From contig MU385859.1 in NCBI GenBank assembly GCA_022497145.1, forward strand, positions 186,001 through 250,000: 64,000 nucleotides of DNA, given 5' to 3'. The translations under genes and the position numbers were made by a program. This document shows, one piece after another, positions 34,383 through 45,975 of this stretch (position 1 is its first letter; every line of letters starts with the position of its first letter). The DNA is from Rostrohypoxylon terebratum. Lineage: Eukaryota; Ascomycota; Sordariomycetes; Xylariales; Hypoxylaceae. Below the pieces are notes generated by a model that ran no database searches, was not told the DNA's origin, and worked only from the letters and a program-made list of their open reading frames with translations.

Positions 34383-36721
34383 TCAGTACGTCTCGCTAAG
34401 CCCCGAGAAGTCGGGCACGTCGCTGTCGCAGTTGAAGTCCTTGTCGTAAGCTTTGGAGGGCAGGATGCCCGCGGCGAGACCCTGCTTGTAGCTCCACTGG
34501 GGCGCGCTCTCCGTGTCCCAAGTCCAGTACCACCACCCCCAACCCTTTTCGAAGGAGACCATCTGGGCCTCCGCGAACATCTTCAGGAACTGCTTGTAGG
34601 CGCTGCTGTACTGGCCGGGGTCCGCGTTCGCACCGTCGCAGGTGCACGAGCTGTCCTTCGTGGGGCAGAGGGGTGACAGCGCCTGCGTGGAGACGTTGCC
34701 CGAGTCGTAGGTGCCCGTCCATCGATTGCCCCAGCCCACGTTCGTTAAGTACTGCGCGCAGTCTGTGTCCGCCTGCGACCACTCGGCGAACATGGTTGGC
34801 CCGAACCCGGTCGACGTGTCCATGCTCTGCTCCGTCTGCTCTGTCCACCCGTTGCAGGCGTACTGCACCTTCTTCTGGTGCGTGTACACGATCTGGTCGT
34901 TGTTGAAGATCACGTACTGGTGCACGTCCAGCACCAGCCCGTCCATACCCGTCAACTTGCCTTGCCAGTTCGCTAGCCCCATGAAGCCGTCTCCGAACAC
35001 GATGTTCGCGTTCACCCCGTTCTTGCGCACGAGGTTAAACGCTTGTGTCGTCCAGGAGATGACGGCATCCGCGGAGAGGGACACCATGCGCGGCTCGTTG
35101 GCCAGCCCGTAGAAGGTGACGATGTTCTTGTAGCGGTCTTGCGCGAAGAACTTGGACAAGCGGTCGTGGACGTCTAGGGACCGTTGGCTGTTCAAGTCGC
35201 CGTTGGTGCCGTTAAGCCAATTGACGACGCCTTGCCTTCCACTGTGATTCCATCCATTCTGACTACCCGGTAGACCGTGAAGATCTAGATTCACTCGTAG
35301 TCCGTACTTGCGCGCCCATTCAATGCCACGTAGAAGGTAACGCCAGGATGTGCGAAAGACGTAGGGGTCATTATCGTAAGTCTGCACAGCCCAGTAACTG
35401 TATGGTATGCGGACGTGGTCAAGTCCTGCTGCTTGAATCTCCTGGAAGGTCTGCTCCGTTACGAAAGTCGCGTAGTGCTTTTCGAGAGTCGAGGCAGCCG
35501 TCTTAGGGCCCAGGTGACTACATAGAGTGTATTCATCAATGATTCCTAGCCTACTATCGTAGTTGAATAACGAGGGTGTAATGAAAGGTTCCAGTGATAA
35601 CCATCCACCAAGATTGACACCACGCGCTGGCGTCTTAGTATAGTCCCAGGACTTCTCGATAGCCGGAACTTTGTCATTAGCAGCCTTGGAGTCGTCCCAA
35701 TCCGTGAAGAGCCCCATGATCGGTAGATCTCCGACTGTTTCGTTCGTGTACGTCACGTTAAGGTCCGTCGTGTCGTACCATGTGAAAGGATCCAGATACG
35801 TCCCACGGGCAGCCACAGGGATACTATCCTCTGAGACACCGCTGAGACTGGATTTGTCCGCGTTGGAGTTGGAGCTGTTCTTCTTGCTCACAGTGACCGC
35901 GACTGCAATGATGATAATGAGCAACACAAGCGCGATGCCTGCTATAATCCCTATTCCAAAATGTCAATACCAGATCCAACGAAGGATTTCCCAAACCTAC
36001 ATCTTTTCTTCTTCCTATTCCCCCAATATTGTTTGAATTCAAAGCCCGAGGTCGATTTCTCTTTGGCAATGCTGTCGTAGCTGTCATAGCTACTATGCTT
36101 GCTAGTGGCACCACCTCGCATCGCTGGAATTGCTCTTCCCTCCTCCACGATGGCGCCACTCACTATTCTTCGATCTTTCTTTCGATGCCTCTTTCCCTTT
36201 TCGTTTGCTATCTCCTCTTCATCCTCAGTTTCGGCGTTACGTTGTCGTCGTCTTTGTCGCCGCTCTTCCCTGTCGCGAGACTCGTGACCTCGTGATTCGT
36301 ATCCTCTAGACTCATACCCTCTATCGCCATCCTGATATTTCTCTTTCCGTCTCCTTTCCCGTTTAGGTGCGCTGTATTCTCCTTCTGATTGTCCATAATC
36401 GCGGCTCGCACGCCGGCTCCTCCTCGGTGGATCATACTCGGCGTCAACAGCTGTGTACTCTGGCTTTCGACTTCGGTCTCGCTTCGGCTTACGTTCCCTC
36501 TCTTTAGGCGGTTCTGGCTTGATGTTTCGGGTGTTATATTCGTTCAATTGAGCCAGAGCATTCATAGACAGCCTTTGGCCCGTACCCTGCGAGGTTCCTT
36601 CTGACCCCGACGCAGGCCTTGCCGAGCTACGTTCTCTGGATCTTTTCTTCTTATGACGTTGATGGCGTGTGTCAGGGTCCCTCCGCCGACGGTGATCTGT
36701 TTCTGAATCGTCGTGAGCCAT
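34383..36721 (-). CDS. exgD: Membrane-anchored exo-beta-1,3-glucanase (GH5), exgD type
   Basis: Exon 1 is 36721-36001 and exon 2 is 35950-34383 (50-nt intron, GTAGGT..GAATAG), giving 762 aa. The first 240 residues are a highly charged Arg/Lys/Glu cytosolic region with repeated YESRG units. A type II membrane anchor follows at once (WIIAGIALVLLIIIIAVAV, about 241-260), then a Ser/Asn-rich stalk and the GH5 catalytic domain outside. The domain has ARGVNLGGWL, HVRIPYSYWAV, the acid/base Glu in GLANEP (about Glu526) and the nucleophile Glu in MFAEWSQ (about Glu630). This is the layout of Aspergillus ExgD, a glucan 1,3-beta-glucosidase acting on cell-wall beta-glucan at the surface. The exon junction falls exactly between the charged region and the anchor. 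It is divergent from the E1-beta gene. Confidence 0.93.
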
Positions 36722-37348
36722 AGATGTGGGCGATATGGCTGATTAGCAGTCAAATTTCTGGAATGTCTGAGATGTCTGGGATGTATACGGAGATACAGGT
36801 GCATTCGAAGAAAGCCAAGACTTTTGAAATCTGCAGATTACTATGCAGGCCGGCAGACTGTTTGCGGTAGGAATCTGCAAAAAGTTATCGATTGCGTCAA
36901 GTGAATTGAATTTGTTAGAAGCTTGCGTGTTCATTTACGAGGTAACATTTGACGGTGAGAAATGTGTTGACCGGGCAACTATCACATCCAAGTCAACATT
37001 CTTGGCATCTCGTACTGCTCATAAAACTTGGTACTGTAAGCTCCAAGATGCCCCAAAGTGCCCCTCCACACCCGGCGGCTCGGTCCACCAATACAAAATG
37101 GTATTGTATTACACCCTAGTTGTAGCGGGGAAGGACTAGCCTGACTGGTGAGATCTGCCGCTTCACAGCGCTTGTGCGCAGTACAAGGTCCGATAAGAGC
37201 AATTGATTGATCATCGAGCTCCTTAAACCGAACGCCGCAACTAAGCGACTCGGATCGTCTTCGTATGTCGCTCCTCGGCTGACTTGACCGATCCCTCACT
37301 TTCTGTTCTCTCTCGTCCTTTCCTAGAATCCTAGAAAGACGTCAACCT
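36722..37348. promoter_or_regulatory. Divergent promoter region (exgD / E1-beta)
   Basis: 627 bp between two divergent start codons. A CT-rich tract (37299-37325) precedes the E1-beta start. No supportable gene inside. Confidence 0.5.
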
Positions 37349-38678
37349 ATGGTTAGACATGAATCGACACAGGTAGCGAGTAGAATTGTAACGATGAAGC
37401 AATTTATCTCTCTTCGATCCCTCGGCAAAGCTTCCAGACCTGTTGCTAGCTTATATGGATACCAGCGACCGGTATTGTGCACATCTCCCAATCGAAACTA
37501 TTCGACGCATCCGCCGAATGCACGGCTCAACCTGCCAACAGACTATTCGACAACACCACTATTAGCACACAGTTCCCAAACGGCACTCAGCAATCCCGAG
37601 TTGCCACCCGAAGTCAGAAATGGCACGGCGAAGCGATTGAATTTTTGTCAAGCAATTACCGATGCTTTGGGGACCGCACTTGCTGAGGATGAAAATGTCC
37701 TGGTATTCGGCGAGGATGTTGCCTTTGGAGGTGTTTTCCGTTGTACGGTGAATTTATTAGAAAGATTTGGGGGCATCCGTGTGTTCAATACTCCTCTGAC
37801 GGAACAAGGCATCATGGGCTTCGGCATTGGGTTAGCCGCCGAGGGAATGCGACCGGTCGCCGAAATACAATTTGCGGATTACGTGTATCCCGCCTTCGAC
37901 CAACTAGTAAATGAGGCTGCAAAATATAGATACCGTGAAGGTAAAACGGGGAGAAGCGCAGGCGGGTTGACAGTCAGAATGCCTTGTGGAGGCGTCGGCC
38001 ATGGCGCACTATACCATTCCCAGTCACCCGAGAGTCTCTTCACCCATATCCCTGGTCTGAGAGTGATAATGCCAAGATCACCACTCCAAGCGAAAGGTCT
38101 CTTGCTAGCAGCAATCCGGAGTAATGACCCATGTGTCTTCATGGAACCGAAGATATTGTATAGAGCAGCGGTCGAACAGGTACCAACAGCACCATACACA
38201 TTGCCGCTTTCCAAAGCAGAAATACTCAAAGAGGGAAAAGACGTCACAATAATCTCGTATGGCCAACCGCTCTACACTTGCAGCGCAGCGATCGAGAAAG
38301 CGGAAAAAGATTTCGGTGTCTCGGTAGAACTCATCGATCTGCGAACGGTGTATCCTTGGGATAAGGAGACTGTGTTCGAAAGCGTAAAGAAGACGGGGAG
38401 ATGCATGGTAGTCCACGAAGCCATGATCAACGCCGGAATAGGGGCCGAAGTAGCAGCGACGATCCAGGGAAATCCGGATACCTTCAATCAACTCACAGCT
38501 CCAGTGTCGCGGATAGCAGGATGGAGCACATTCACTCCGCTGATGTTTGAAGCATTCAATTTTCCTGATGTGGCTAGTAAGTTTTCCATTTTATAACCAT
38601 CCAAGTAAACCCAAGGGTGGTTAGTGCTAATGTTCAATAGGAATATATGACGGCGTGAAGAAGTTGTTAGATTATTAA
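37349..38678 (+). CDS. Branched-chain 2-oxoacid dehydrogenase E1 subunit beta, mitochondrial
   Basis: Exons 37349-38576 and 38641-38678 (64-nt intron, GTAAGT, GCTAAT, ATAG); the second exon supplies the conserved C-terminus RIYDGVKKLLDY. The product is 421 aa from the first ATG, or 406 aa from the in-frame ATG at 37394, whose product starts directly with an Arg/Ser-rich presequence ending near RNYSTHPP. The later ATG may be the real one. Core motifs include FGEDVAFGGVFRCT, NTPLTEQGIMGFGIGLA, EIQFADYVYPAFDQ and SPESLFTHIPGL, all typical of the transketolase-like E1-beta fold. With E1-alpha, E2 and E3 it decarboxylates 2-oxo acids of Leu, Ile and Val in the mitochondrial matrix (EC 1.2.4.4). 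It is distinguished from pyruvate dehydrogenase beta by these motifs. Confidence 0.94.
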
Positions 38679-39224
38679 AAGGAGCTCATTAAAAGAGTAG
38701 GGGGGGTAAGATCAGTGGAATGTGCTAGGCAAGTTAGGTTGTTGTATCTATACCCCCAAGGCAGAATTGAACCATTGGCCATATGAATGCAGGAGTATGA
38801 ATGAGGAAGAAAGCACCTAGCCGAACCGCATAGATAAAATAACATTATTGTGCTACGAAGATTTCGAAATCTTAAATCTTAATCGTGAGCCGGAGTTTGA
38901 AAATAGATGAGGATAAGAATATGGTGGGGGCATAATTCCAGGGCATCAGGGCGTATGCACAATGAAATGCACAATGACCTGATGGCTGAGACCTGAGTCT
39001 TGGCATTCATGGATCTCTTATCGATAAGTAACATAGGTATCCAGGTCACTTTGCCCCGCGCTCTGAAGCCAGCACTCAGCACTCGGAGCCATTTGAACGC
39101 ATTGAAACGTTTCAACAATCAACACCCAAAATCCAAAGGCGGAAGCCAACGTCATTGAATCTTCTTCATCCTAGGTCACTCGTTATTTAGAGTTAGACAT
39201 ATTCATTCACATATCAATATAGTT
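38679..39224. other. Intergenic
   Basis: 3' flank of the E1-beta gene and promoter of the capping-protein gene. No protein-like frame. Confidence 0.5.
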
Positions 39225-40353
39225 ATGGCGACTTCCCTAGATACTGTCGAGTCCTTCATCGAAGGCGCACCGCCCGGCGAGGTATGCATAATGACACCCA
39301 ATGAGCCCTTATAACTACCTAGTAATTTATAGGGGTTGGATCGCAAGCTGACTTATAGATGCAACATAGCTAGCAGACGTAATCAACGGTATTCCACCAA
39401 CCACACTCCTTGTACAAGTGACGAAACAGACTCTCATATAACATATTTGCTTCATAGATATCAAAGCCTTAACCATCAACGAGCCCGAACTTGTGTCCCA
39501 GCTAGGACCCGCCTTCGAGAGATACAACGAAGAACAGTTCATCACCGCCAAACTACCCGGCAGCAGCCAGCCAGTCATTATTAGTTCGCATAGCTCCTTA
39601 GGCGATGGACGATACTTCGACGTCGAGAGCTCCTCGAGCTTCTCTTTCGACCACGCTACCCAAAAAGCGAGCGGCGTGCAGAGCTACGTGTTAGAAGGCG
39701 CTCAGGCAGACTTGGTGTATGCAAGAACCACCCTAACTTCACATGGGAACTAGGAAGACATCAATTTCTGTATGAAGAGCAGGATTAATAACCAGTGCGT
39801 AGGAAGTCGACGTTGAAGAGCCTGGCGGCATACGTCAAGGAGCATTTCCCGAATGCTTCGTACGGCGCGTATCCTATCGAGAACGACACCAAGGTGGCCG
39901 TCATAATCGTCGCCAACAAATATAGCCCGAACAACTTCTGGTACGATAATGGCCCCTCTCCCAAAAAAAAAAAAAATACCGGGGGCTTGCTAACGCGAAG
40001 TCAGGAACGGACGATGGCGTTCCCTCTACATCTTCGACCCGGCCTCAAACAGTCTCGGGGGTAGCATCAAGGTCGACGTGCACTACTACGAGGACGGAAA
40101 CGTGCGGTTGCTAACCAACAAGCCCATCTCCGGCTCCGTCGCGTCAGGCACGGGTGCAGGCATCGCCAAGGAGATCGCCGCGGCGGAGAAGAAATATCAG
40201 GAGGAACTTAACAGGGGATTCACGAGCCTGAGCGAAGGCGCCTTCAAGGGCCTGCGAAGACAGCTCCCCGTGACGAGGCAGAAGATCGAGTGGGACAAGG
40301 TCGCCAGCTACCGGGTGGGTCAGGACATCGGAGGCGGCAGCTCGAGAAGATAG
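39225..40353 (+). CDS. CAP1: F-actin-capping protein subunit alpha
   Basis: Five exons: 39225-39281, 39370-39388, 39458-39716, 39803-39940 and 40005-40353, giving 273 aa. Exon 2 is a 19-nt microexon coding LADVIN and the first base of the next Asp. Without it the reading frame and the GE-LADVIND-IKAL start region of the family are lost. Later markers are SLAAYVKEHFPNASYGAY, the joined NNFWNGRWRS across intron 4, and SLGGSIKVDVHYYEDGNV, all hallmarks of CapZ alpha. With the beta subunit it caps barbed ends of actin filaments in the cytoplasm. Intron 4 contains a run of 14 A before the acceptor. The N-terminal region (residues 1 to about 25) is the only part with little support beyond splicing logic. 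Confidence 0.93.
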
Positions 40354-40769
40354 GGTCGAAGAAGGGAGCTGGTAGACGTTTTTTCGTGATGTTATGCCTG
40401 TGCCTGTGCCAAGCCGACTCTGATGCAGCACTGGAGATGATGTGGCGTTCAGTTGCTTGGCCATTTTAGAGAATCAGACGTCAGGAAGCGAGGTTTCAGT
40501 AAAAATGAAGAATAGAGGTAGCAAGCGAGTACACAATCGGAAAACACAGCAAAGATTTAGTACATCGTGATCAATATTTGCATCTGCATTTTGATGCTCG
40601 AGGTTTAGGAAAAATCTACTTGTTACCCAGTATATGATGCCCTATACATTACCATATACGCCGCCTATGGATGAAAACCCAAGCCCTCATGCTAAAATCT
40701 CATAAAACGTCCCAAATATGTATACAACTATACCCCTCTTGTTTCCTTGAATATAGGTACAACACTACA
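40354..40769. other. Convergent intergenic region
   Basis: Shared 3' flank of the capping-protein gene and the minus-strand membrane-protein gene. Nothing recognisable. Confidence 0.5.
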
Positions 40770-41567
40770 TCACGGCAACCTGATCCTCCCCTCCTCCAAC
40801 CCGATCGAATCAACCGTCTGCACGCGTCCGGGTCGAACGAACGTCAACCTCTCGACGCCCGGGCCCCCCAACGTCCGGCTAAACACATACTCCTGACCGA
40901 GCGCGAGCGCCATCCAATACGCCAGCGACGCCAGCGCGGAGAACAGGACGGCGGGCTCATAGTACGCGGGAAACCCGTAGCGGGCGAGCGCGTGGAGCGT
41001 CCACGGGCGCGGGACGGCGTACTGGAACAGCCTGGGCGCGAAGGGCAGCGGGCGCGCCGCGTAGGGCAGGACGAGCACGTAGGCGAGGTGGAAGCAAGTG
41101 CGGACGGGCAGGGACTCCATGTTGGGGACGGCGCGCTCCTCGGGGTTGAAGGCGGTCTTGCGGCAAGGGATGTACGGCAGCGTGAGGAAGTAGTAGCAGG
41201 CGAGCATGCGCGCCACGCCGAGGAAGATGAAGGGCCCCGAGGGGTCCGTGGAGGAGGTGCGGGCGGCGTCGACGATGTTGGTGATGAAGCTGGTGAACAT
41301 ACGGACTAGGCAGTAGATGATCCCGATGTAGGCGGGGAAGCGCGGGCGGATTATGTGCGAGAGCTCTACTGTTAGGGAGACGAGGGGGAAGAAGCTAGGT
41401 TGGGGGGTTAGTGAGGTGGAGGGGAGGGGAGATGGGAAGGGACGAACATCATGTCTCCGACCATCACCAAGATGCCCCATTTCTCCGGGTAGCGTGCGGG
41501 ATAGTCGGCGGTGATGAGCCAGCATATTCGTATTGCTATGAAAGAGACCGCCGAGATAACGCACAGC
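40770..41567 (-). CDS. Polytopic membrane protein, unknown; 5' end unresolved
   Basis: The last exon is 41394-40770 and the preceding one ends at 41448 (53-nt intron with GTTCGT, CACTAAC, CCTAG). The penultimate exon reads back to about 41567 (LCVISAVSFIAIRICWLIT), where a TAG acceptor fits phase 2. The first exon could not be assigned because no upstream ATG frame joins in phase. The readable part (about 250 residues) has roughly five or six hydrophobic segments with short Arg/Pro-rich loops, including IIYCLVRMFTSFI and a YPARYPEKWGIL loop. I do not recognise the family. It shows some general likeness to fungal RTA1-like seven-helix proteins but lacks clear signatures. The final exon is very GC-rich. 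The true start probably lies between 41567 and about 41900. Confidence 0.6.
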   Translation of the reverse strand, partial: AVRYLGGLFHSNTNMLAHHRRLSRTLPGEMGHLGDGRRHDVRPFPSPLPSTSLTPQPSFFPLVSLTVELSHIIRPRFPAYIGIIYCLVRMFTSFITNIVDAARTSSTDPSGPFIFLGVARMLACYYFLTLPYIPCRKTAFNPEERAVPNMESLPVRTCFHLAYVLVLPYAARPLPFAPRLFQYAVPRPWTLHALARYGFPAYYEPAVLFSALASLAYWMALALGQEYVFSRTLGGPGVERLTFVRPGRVQTVDSIGLEEGRIRLP

Positions 41568-42194
41568 CTACGACGGTGAGTTGAGAGACGATGCTAAGCA
41601 TTTTGGATACCCGGTTATAGCTACCATTGCGCGTAGACAGCTGTGTTCTTGGTAAGCGACGAGTTCTGATATCAAGAGAGCTGTTTCGAATGCTAGGAAA
41701 CTCACTTGCGTTTAGTAACCGACCATCTTTCCAAATGTTTGAAAAGACGTTCATATTAGCACAACTAGGCCAGTTGAACGGCCTGATTCTATGAATCGTA
41801 CTCATCCCAACTTTCAAATAAACATATACTAGTGAGAGGTATAAAAATATTCAACATATCAACTCTTCAATCCGCTCATATTTTATCAATGACGAATGAC
41901 GGGAAGTTAGAATTCATAAAGTAGGGCTGAGACTAACTAACCACCTGAAGGATCCATGGATCTGGGCTGTGTCGTGCTGTGCCGCCGAAGCTGACCGTGA
42001 AGACCTGAAAACCCCGGGAAGTGATCTATCATCTGGTTGGCTGGCGAATCTAGATTGTGACGCATGTCAGCAGCCACACTCTATGCAGCCAAAGAAGCTG
42101 GATTGTAAAAGGAAGCCTGGTGGTGCACCTTAGAATTCAAAAATCAGGGTAATGCTACGAGACGTATGTCCAATTGTCCTGGACTAGCAAAAAC
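41568..42194. other. Divergent intergenic region with probable missing first exon
   Basis: Contains a minus-strand frame from an ATG at 41805 with a good GTGAGT donor near 41704, a candidate first exon of the membrane-protein gene that I could not join in phase. The remainder is the HET-gene promoter. Confidence 0.35.
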
Positions 42195-44249
42195 ATGACG
42201 GACCGAGGGGTTTACGGACACATAGGGCCAGAAGCTCTACGTTTACTGTTGATCTCGCCTGGCTTTGCGTCCGAGACGATCAACTGTACCCTTATCACCA
42301 TCGAGGATAGGAAGAACGCGCCAGAATATGATGCGATCTCTTATGTATGGGGCACTGAACTATCCGAAGAGCCTATTATGTGCAATGGGCATAGGGTGAC
42401 GGTCACGAAAAATTTGATCCAAGCGATGAGATATCTCCGTCCGCTTCCGAACTGGGATTCAGTTATCACTTGGCCAAAAGATTACCAACTCCACTCAAGT
42501 CGCAATGCTTGGGGTTCGTTTGCGAAGAATAGGCAAGAGCAGGAATATTCCATCTCCCAGCAAGAAAGGCCGATTTGGATTGATGCCCTCTGTATCAACC
42601 AAAAGAACATGGCCGAGAAGGAGAACCAAGTAAAGAGGATGCATGAGACCTTTGCAAACGCTGTCGCGGTGAAGATATGGTTGGGTCAGGCGGATGACTC
42701 GTACAAGGCAGATTTCTCACGTCTGAAAGAATTGAGGCCTAGAGGACTACCCGTACTCACACAGCAAGTCCATATTGGACAGTACGGGAAAATGCCAGTG
42801 GTGCTTACGTTTATCGCTCAAGCACTGAGAAACGTTGACGCCGGTAATGACTATCACACGGCATCGAGAGCCGCTACGAATACGGCGTACCGGAATCTCG
42901 TACATGGTTTCCCCGATTCAGACGCTGTTGAATGGGAAGTCCTCCGCGACTTTTTCGATAATCCATGGTTCGAGCGTATCTGGGTCGTCCAGGAAGTTGT
43001 TCACGCTCGGCGAGCTATAGCTATTCGGGGTGACTGGCAGATTGAATGGGGAGCCTTGGGAAAAGCTGCCACATGGTTCCAGACGCAGGGCTTCGCCTTA
43101 CCTCCCGACGTCCAATTTCACGGGGATAAAAGAGACCTTCTACCAGTTTCCAAGGTCTCGGCGATGTGGCAAATAACCGGAGACAGGCGACCCTTACTCC
43201 GAATGTTGCGGGAGCTTCGAGGACGAAAAGCGACGCTCAAGGTGGATAAGATATACGCGGCGTACAGTTTGGCTGAAGAAACTATTTATTTTCTAGAGAA
43301 CAACAAAACGTTTGACCCGTTGATCGAGCCAACATACGATCCAAAGCGAGTTGACGAGGTGTATCCTAACGTCGTGCGCTTCCTAATAATATACCACGCG
43401 AATCTTGCAGTATTATCTCACGCAGGCGGAATCCAAGGCGTGAGAACATCTGGCTGTCCATCATGGGTTCCCGACTGGAACCAACCGAAAATATCTACTG
43501 AATTGGTCAGCGGTAACAAAGATGAATCCCCTTTCAACGCCAACAGCGATGAGCTGTTGGTTATAGGAGACACCGCGGATCTAAAATGCCTTTCTGTAAA
43601 GGGTATTAAAGTTTCTAATGGGTCGATAAGAGCGTACGGGGACAAACTTATTAGCTATAGGTTCCGGCATACATCATACAAAGAGGAGTATGACTTCGTG
43701 AAGTCGGCATGGAACCTAGTAGCGCACCTTGCCAGTGGAAACAACGCTTCAAGGGACGATCAACTAGATCTATACCACCCTGAAAATATACCTCATACTT
43801 TCGTCTCGACGCTAAGCGCGGGTCTTAACGAGGTCAAGCAACCGATCGACGAAGATTCGAATTTTCTTGATGATGCGGCGGACTGGTTACTTCAGCAATT
43901 CAGAGGCCAAATCCCAGTCTCCGGGGTTAGTAAAAAATGGAGGTTGCCAAGAGCCGTTTGGAACCGTTCCAGCTCAGGCCGATTCCGCGAGGCTTTTACT
44001 CAGGCTTGTTTGGACAGACGGTTTTTCATCACATCAGGTGATTTGATGGGAATAGGTCCTGAAACGATGGAAAGAAATGATATAGTAGTTATCCTATTTG
44101 GGGGTCAAGTTCCATACGTGGTACGAGAGCTCGGCGAGGGCAAATACTCTTTTATCGGAGAGTGTTATGTGCCGGGCTTGATGGCCGGGGAAGCGGTCGA
44201 TCAATGGAGGAAGAGTAGGCGCAAAGCGGAATTGTTCAACCTTGTGTAG
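42195..44249 (+). CDS. HET-domain (heterokaryon incompatibility) protein
   Basis: A single-exon ORF of 684 aa. The first ATG of the frame is at 42195. The HET domain (about residues 45-275) is clear from its three classical blocks: YDAISYVWG, WIDALCINQKN with EKENQVKRM after it, and the late FERIWVVQEV. The C-terminal 400 residues contain no NACHT, WD or ankyrin repeats that I can see, so this is a HET-only type. HET proteins trigger cell death when genetically different hyphae fuse. Most genomes of this group have dozens, so an allorecognition role is family inference and not proven for this gene. The reading frame is intact. No partner such as a sec9-like or NLR gene is adjacent. Confidence 0.93.
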   Translation: MTDRGVYGHIGPEALRLLLISPGFASETINCTLITIEDRKNAPEYDAISYVWGTELSEEPIMCNGHRVTVTKNLIQAMRYLRPLPNWDSVITWPKDYQLHSSRNAWGSFAKNRQEQEYSISQQERPIWIDALCINQKNMAEKENQVKRMHETFANAVAVKIWLGQADDSYKADFSRLKELRPRGLPVLTQQVHIGQYGKMPVVLTFIAQALRNVDAGNDYHTASRAATNTAYRNLVHGFPDSDAVEWEVLRDFFDNPWFERIWVVQEVVHARRAIAIRGDWQIEWGALGKAATWFQTQGFALPPDVQFHGDKRDLLPVSKVSAMWQITGDRRPLLRMLRELRGRKATLKVDKIYAAYSLAEETIYFLENNKTFDPLIEPTYDPKRVDEVYPNVVRFLIIYHANLAVLSHAGGIQGVRTSGCPSWVPDWNQPKISTELVSGNKDESPFNANSDELLVIGDTADLKCLSVKGIKVSNGSIRAYGDKLISYRFRHTSYKEEYDFVKSAWNLVAHLASGNNASRDDQLDLYHPENIPHTFVSTLSAGLNEVKQPIDEDSNFLDDAADWLLQQFRGQIPVSGVSKKWRLPRAVWNRSSSGRFREAFTQACLDRRFFITSGDLMGIGPETMERNDIVVILFGGQVPYVVRELGEGKYSFIGECYVPGLMAGEAVDQWRKSRRKAELFNLV

Positions 44250-45975
44250 TACGTAGGTCCATAGGTCTATAGGTCCATAGATCAAGAGTCCCAAGAGCCT
44301 AGAGGCCTGTTCTGAAATATGCACATTTTGTGCTCGATACCCCGCTTTCGTATTCGTTCAAGTAGTACGTTGCCCTGGATTTCTTAGGAGTCTGGATTTC
44401 ATGAATTGGGATATCGTATCCCCGAGAACGGTAATTTTCGCCGCCGCCCTTACGTACCTGACCATCACCGAGTACTTTCAATACCCCAGGTTAGGGCCGC
44501 TTTTTTTGGTGGTTATGGTACAGCAGCACAAGCAGGTATGAACCGCAAGGTCTCCGATACGGAGATACCTAGACCAAGAGTACGCAGGTGCACACATGTG
44601 GCCATAGGGACGGACCGTGGAAATCCACTCGTAGTACTTTGATACTTTGGGGGGGGGGGCTCTAGTTAGAACTCCGAATCTCCGCATTATGACGACTTAC
44701 CGATAGTGACTAAAAGATCTCCAACACGGCAAGATCCCTCGTACATCCTGTCTACCATCTGTACACCACAAATGGAAGGATAATCCGGAACTCTCGGTCT
44801 TGACCTTGCAGCCGTTCAGATTGATCTCTACTAGGTATGAAAGAAAGTGAAAGAAACTACATCTATGCATTAGATTCATGCGGTGGTAAAGCCCCCCGGA
44901 TACCAGCGACACGGGAAGGATAAAAAGAAGACGAAGCAAAAAAAAAGATGGAGTTAGGTAGAAGACTACCAAAACATTGCTAGCGGATGAACACCGGTAA
45001 GTTCCCTAGCCTTATCAGATGCACATAATCAAAGAAGCAGATAAGCAAGTATACCTAGTATGTATATGCCAAGAATTTGGAAATGTCGCTGGTCACGGGT
45101 GTTACATAGAAGGAGCTTACCTGATATAAAATGTTGCGATTCAATCGTTGTCTGAACCTTGTCTGCGACTCTGCATGCTTAAACCTCAACTATACCTACT
45201 TAAGTATGTACCTATGTACCTCCCTCACGCAGCATGGAAGTGGAAGTCTCCGATCAAACGACGCAAATACATAGGTGCTGCACAAGCTGTGATCTTGTAT
45301 AGGAGCAACAACCAGGTACCGACCTGGTATCCGGATTTAGAGGAGTACAACCGACCAGCCGAGGTGTGCATAACTCTGCGTTTGTACGTGTGGCATTGAT
45401 GTATGGCATGTAGGTACAATACTGAAGTAGGCAATTGTTACAACTTACAGCACATGCTGGAAGCTGGGATAGGCGATGTCTTGGAGCCAGTATAGTGTGA
45501 GGGTCCACTACGAAATAGAGGAACAAAAGGAAGAAACAACGAAAAAAAAAAAAAAAAAAAAACCGAACGAGACAGCGAGATGAGCTAACTAATTGTCTCC
45601 ACAGCATTTTGATAAATTGATATAGGTCATCTCTGATTGGTCTAAATCGCAATAGGATTCGGATTACCGTACCCTCCGCTGACCGCTAGCTCCCTAAAAT
45701 TTCTAGGGGACTAGGGGGACTTTAGGGGAAAGAAGCGACTCGAACGTAAAGAAATCCAGAAAAATCACCAATACAATTTAGTAGCTCCATCTCACTTTCT
45801 TATCCCTCTAGCCCTTCTAACTGTCCTCTTTACTCCTCCTCAACCCCCGATCGAACTCCGTCCTGACTTTGCGCTTGTGTCCGAGTCTATACCTGTATTA
45901 TCGTACAATCCTTCTTGACTTCCAGCGATCAATACCCTTAGATTTGTTTCCAATAAACAATCCAAAGTCAATAAA
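44250..45975. other. Intergenic
   Basis: No supportable gene. Holds a G11 run near 44649-44659, a run of 21 A at 45542-45562 and scattered TACCTAGTA-like motifs. A pyrimidine-rich tract (45790-45850) forms the cytochrome b5 promoter. Confidence 0.5.
45542..45562. repeat. Poly(A) tract, 21 nt
   Basis: A homopolymer in intergenic DNA with no target-site duplication or coding relic beside it. Confidence 0.9.

Noticed and set aside
40671..41309. 212-codon plus-strand frame antisense to the membrane-protein gene
   Set aside because: Arg/Gly/Glu-rich translation typical of the complement of GC-rich coding sequence. The minus strand shows consistent membrane segments and splicing.
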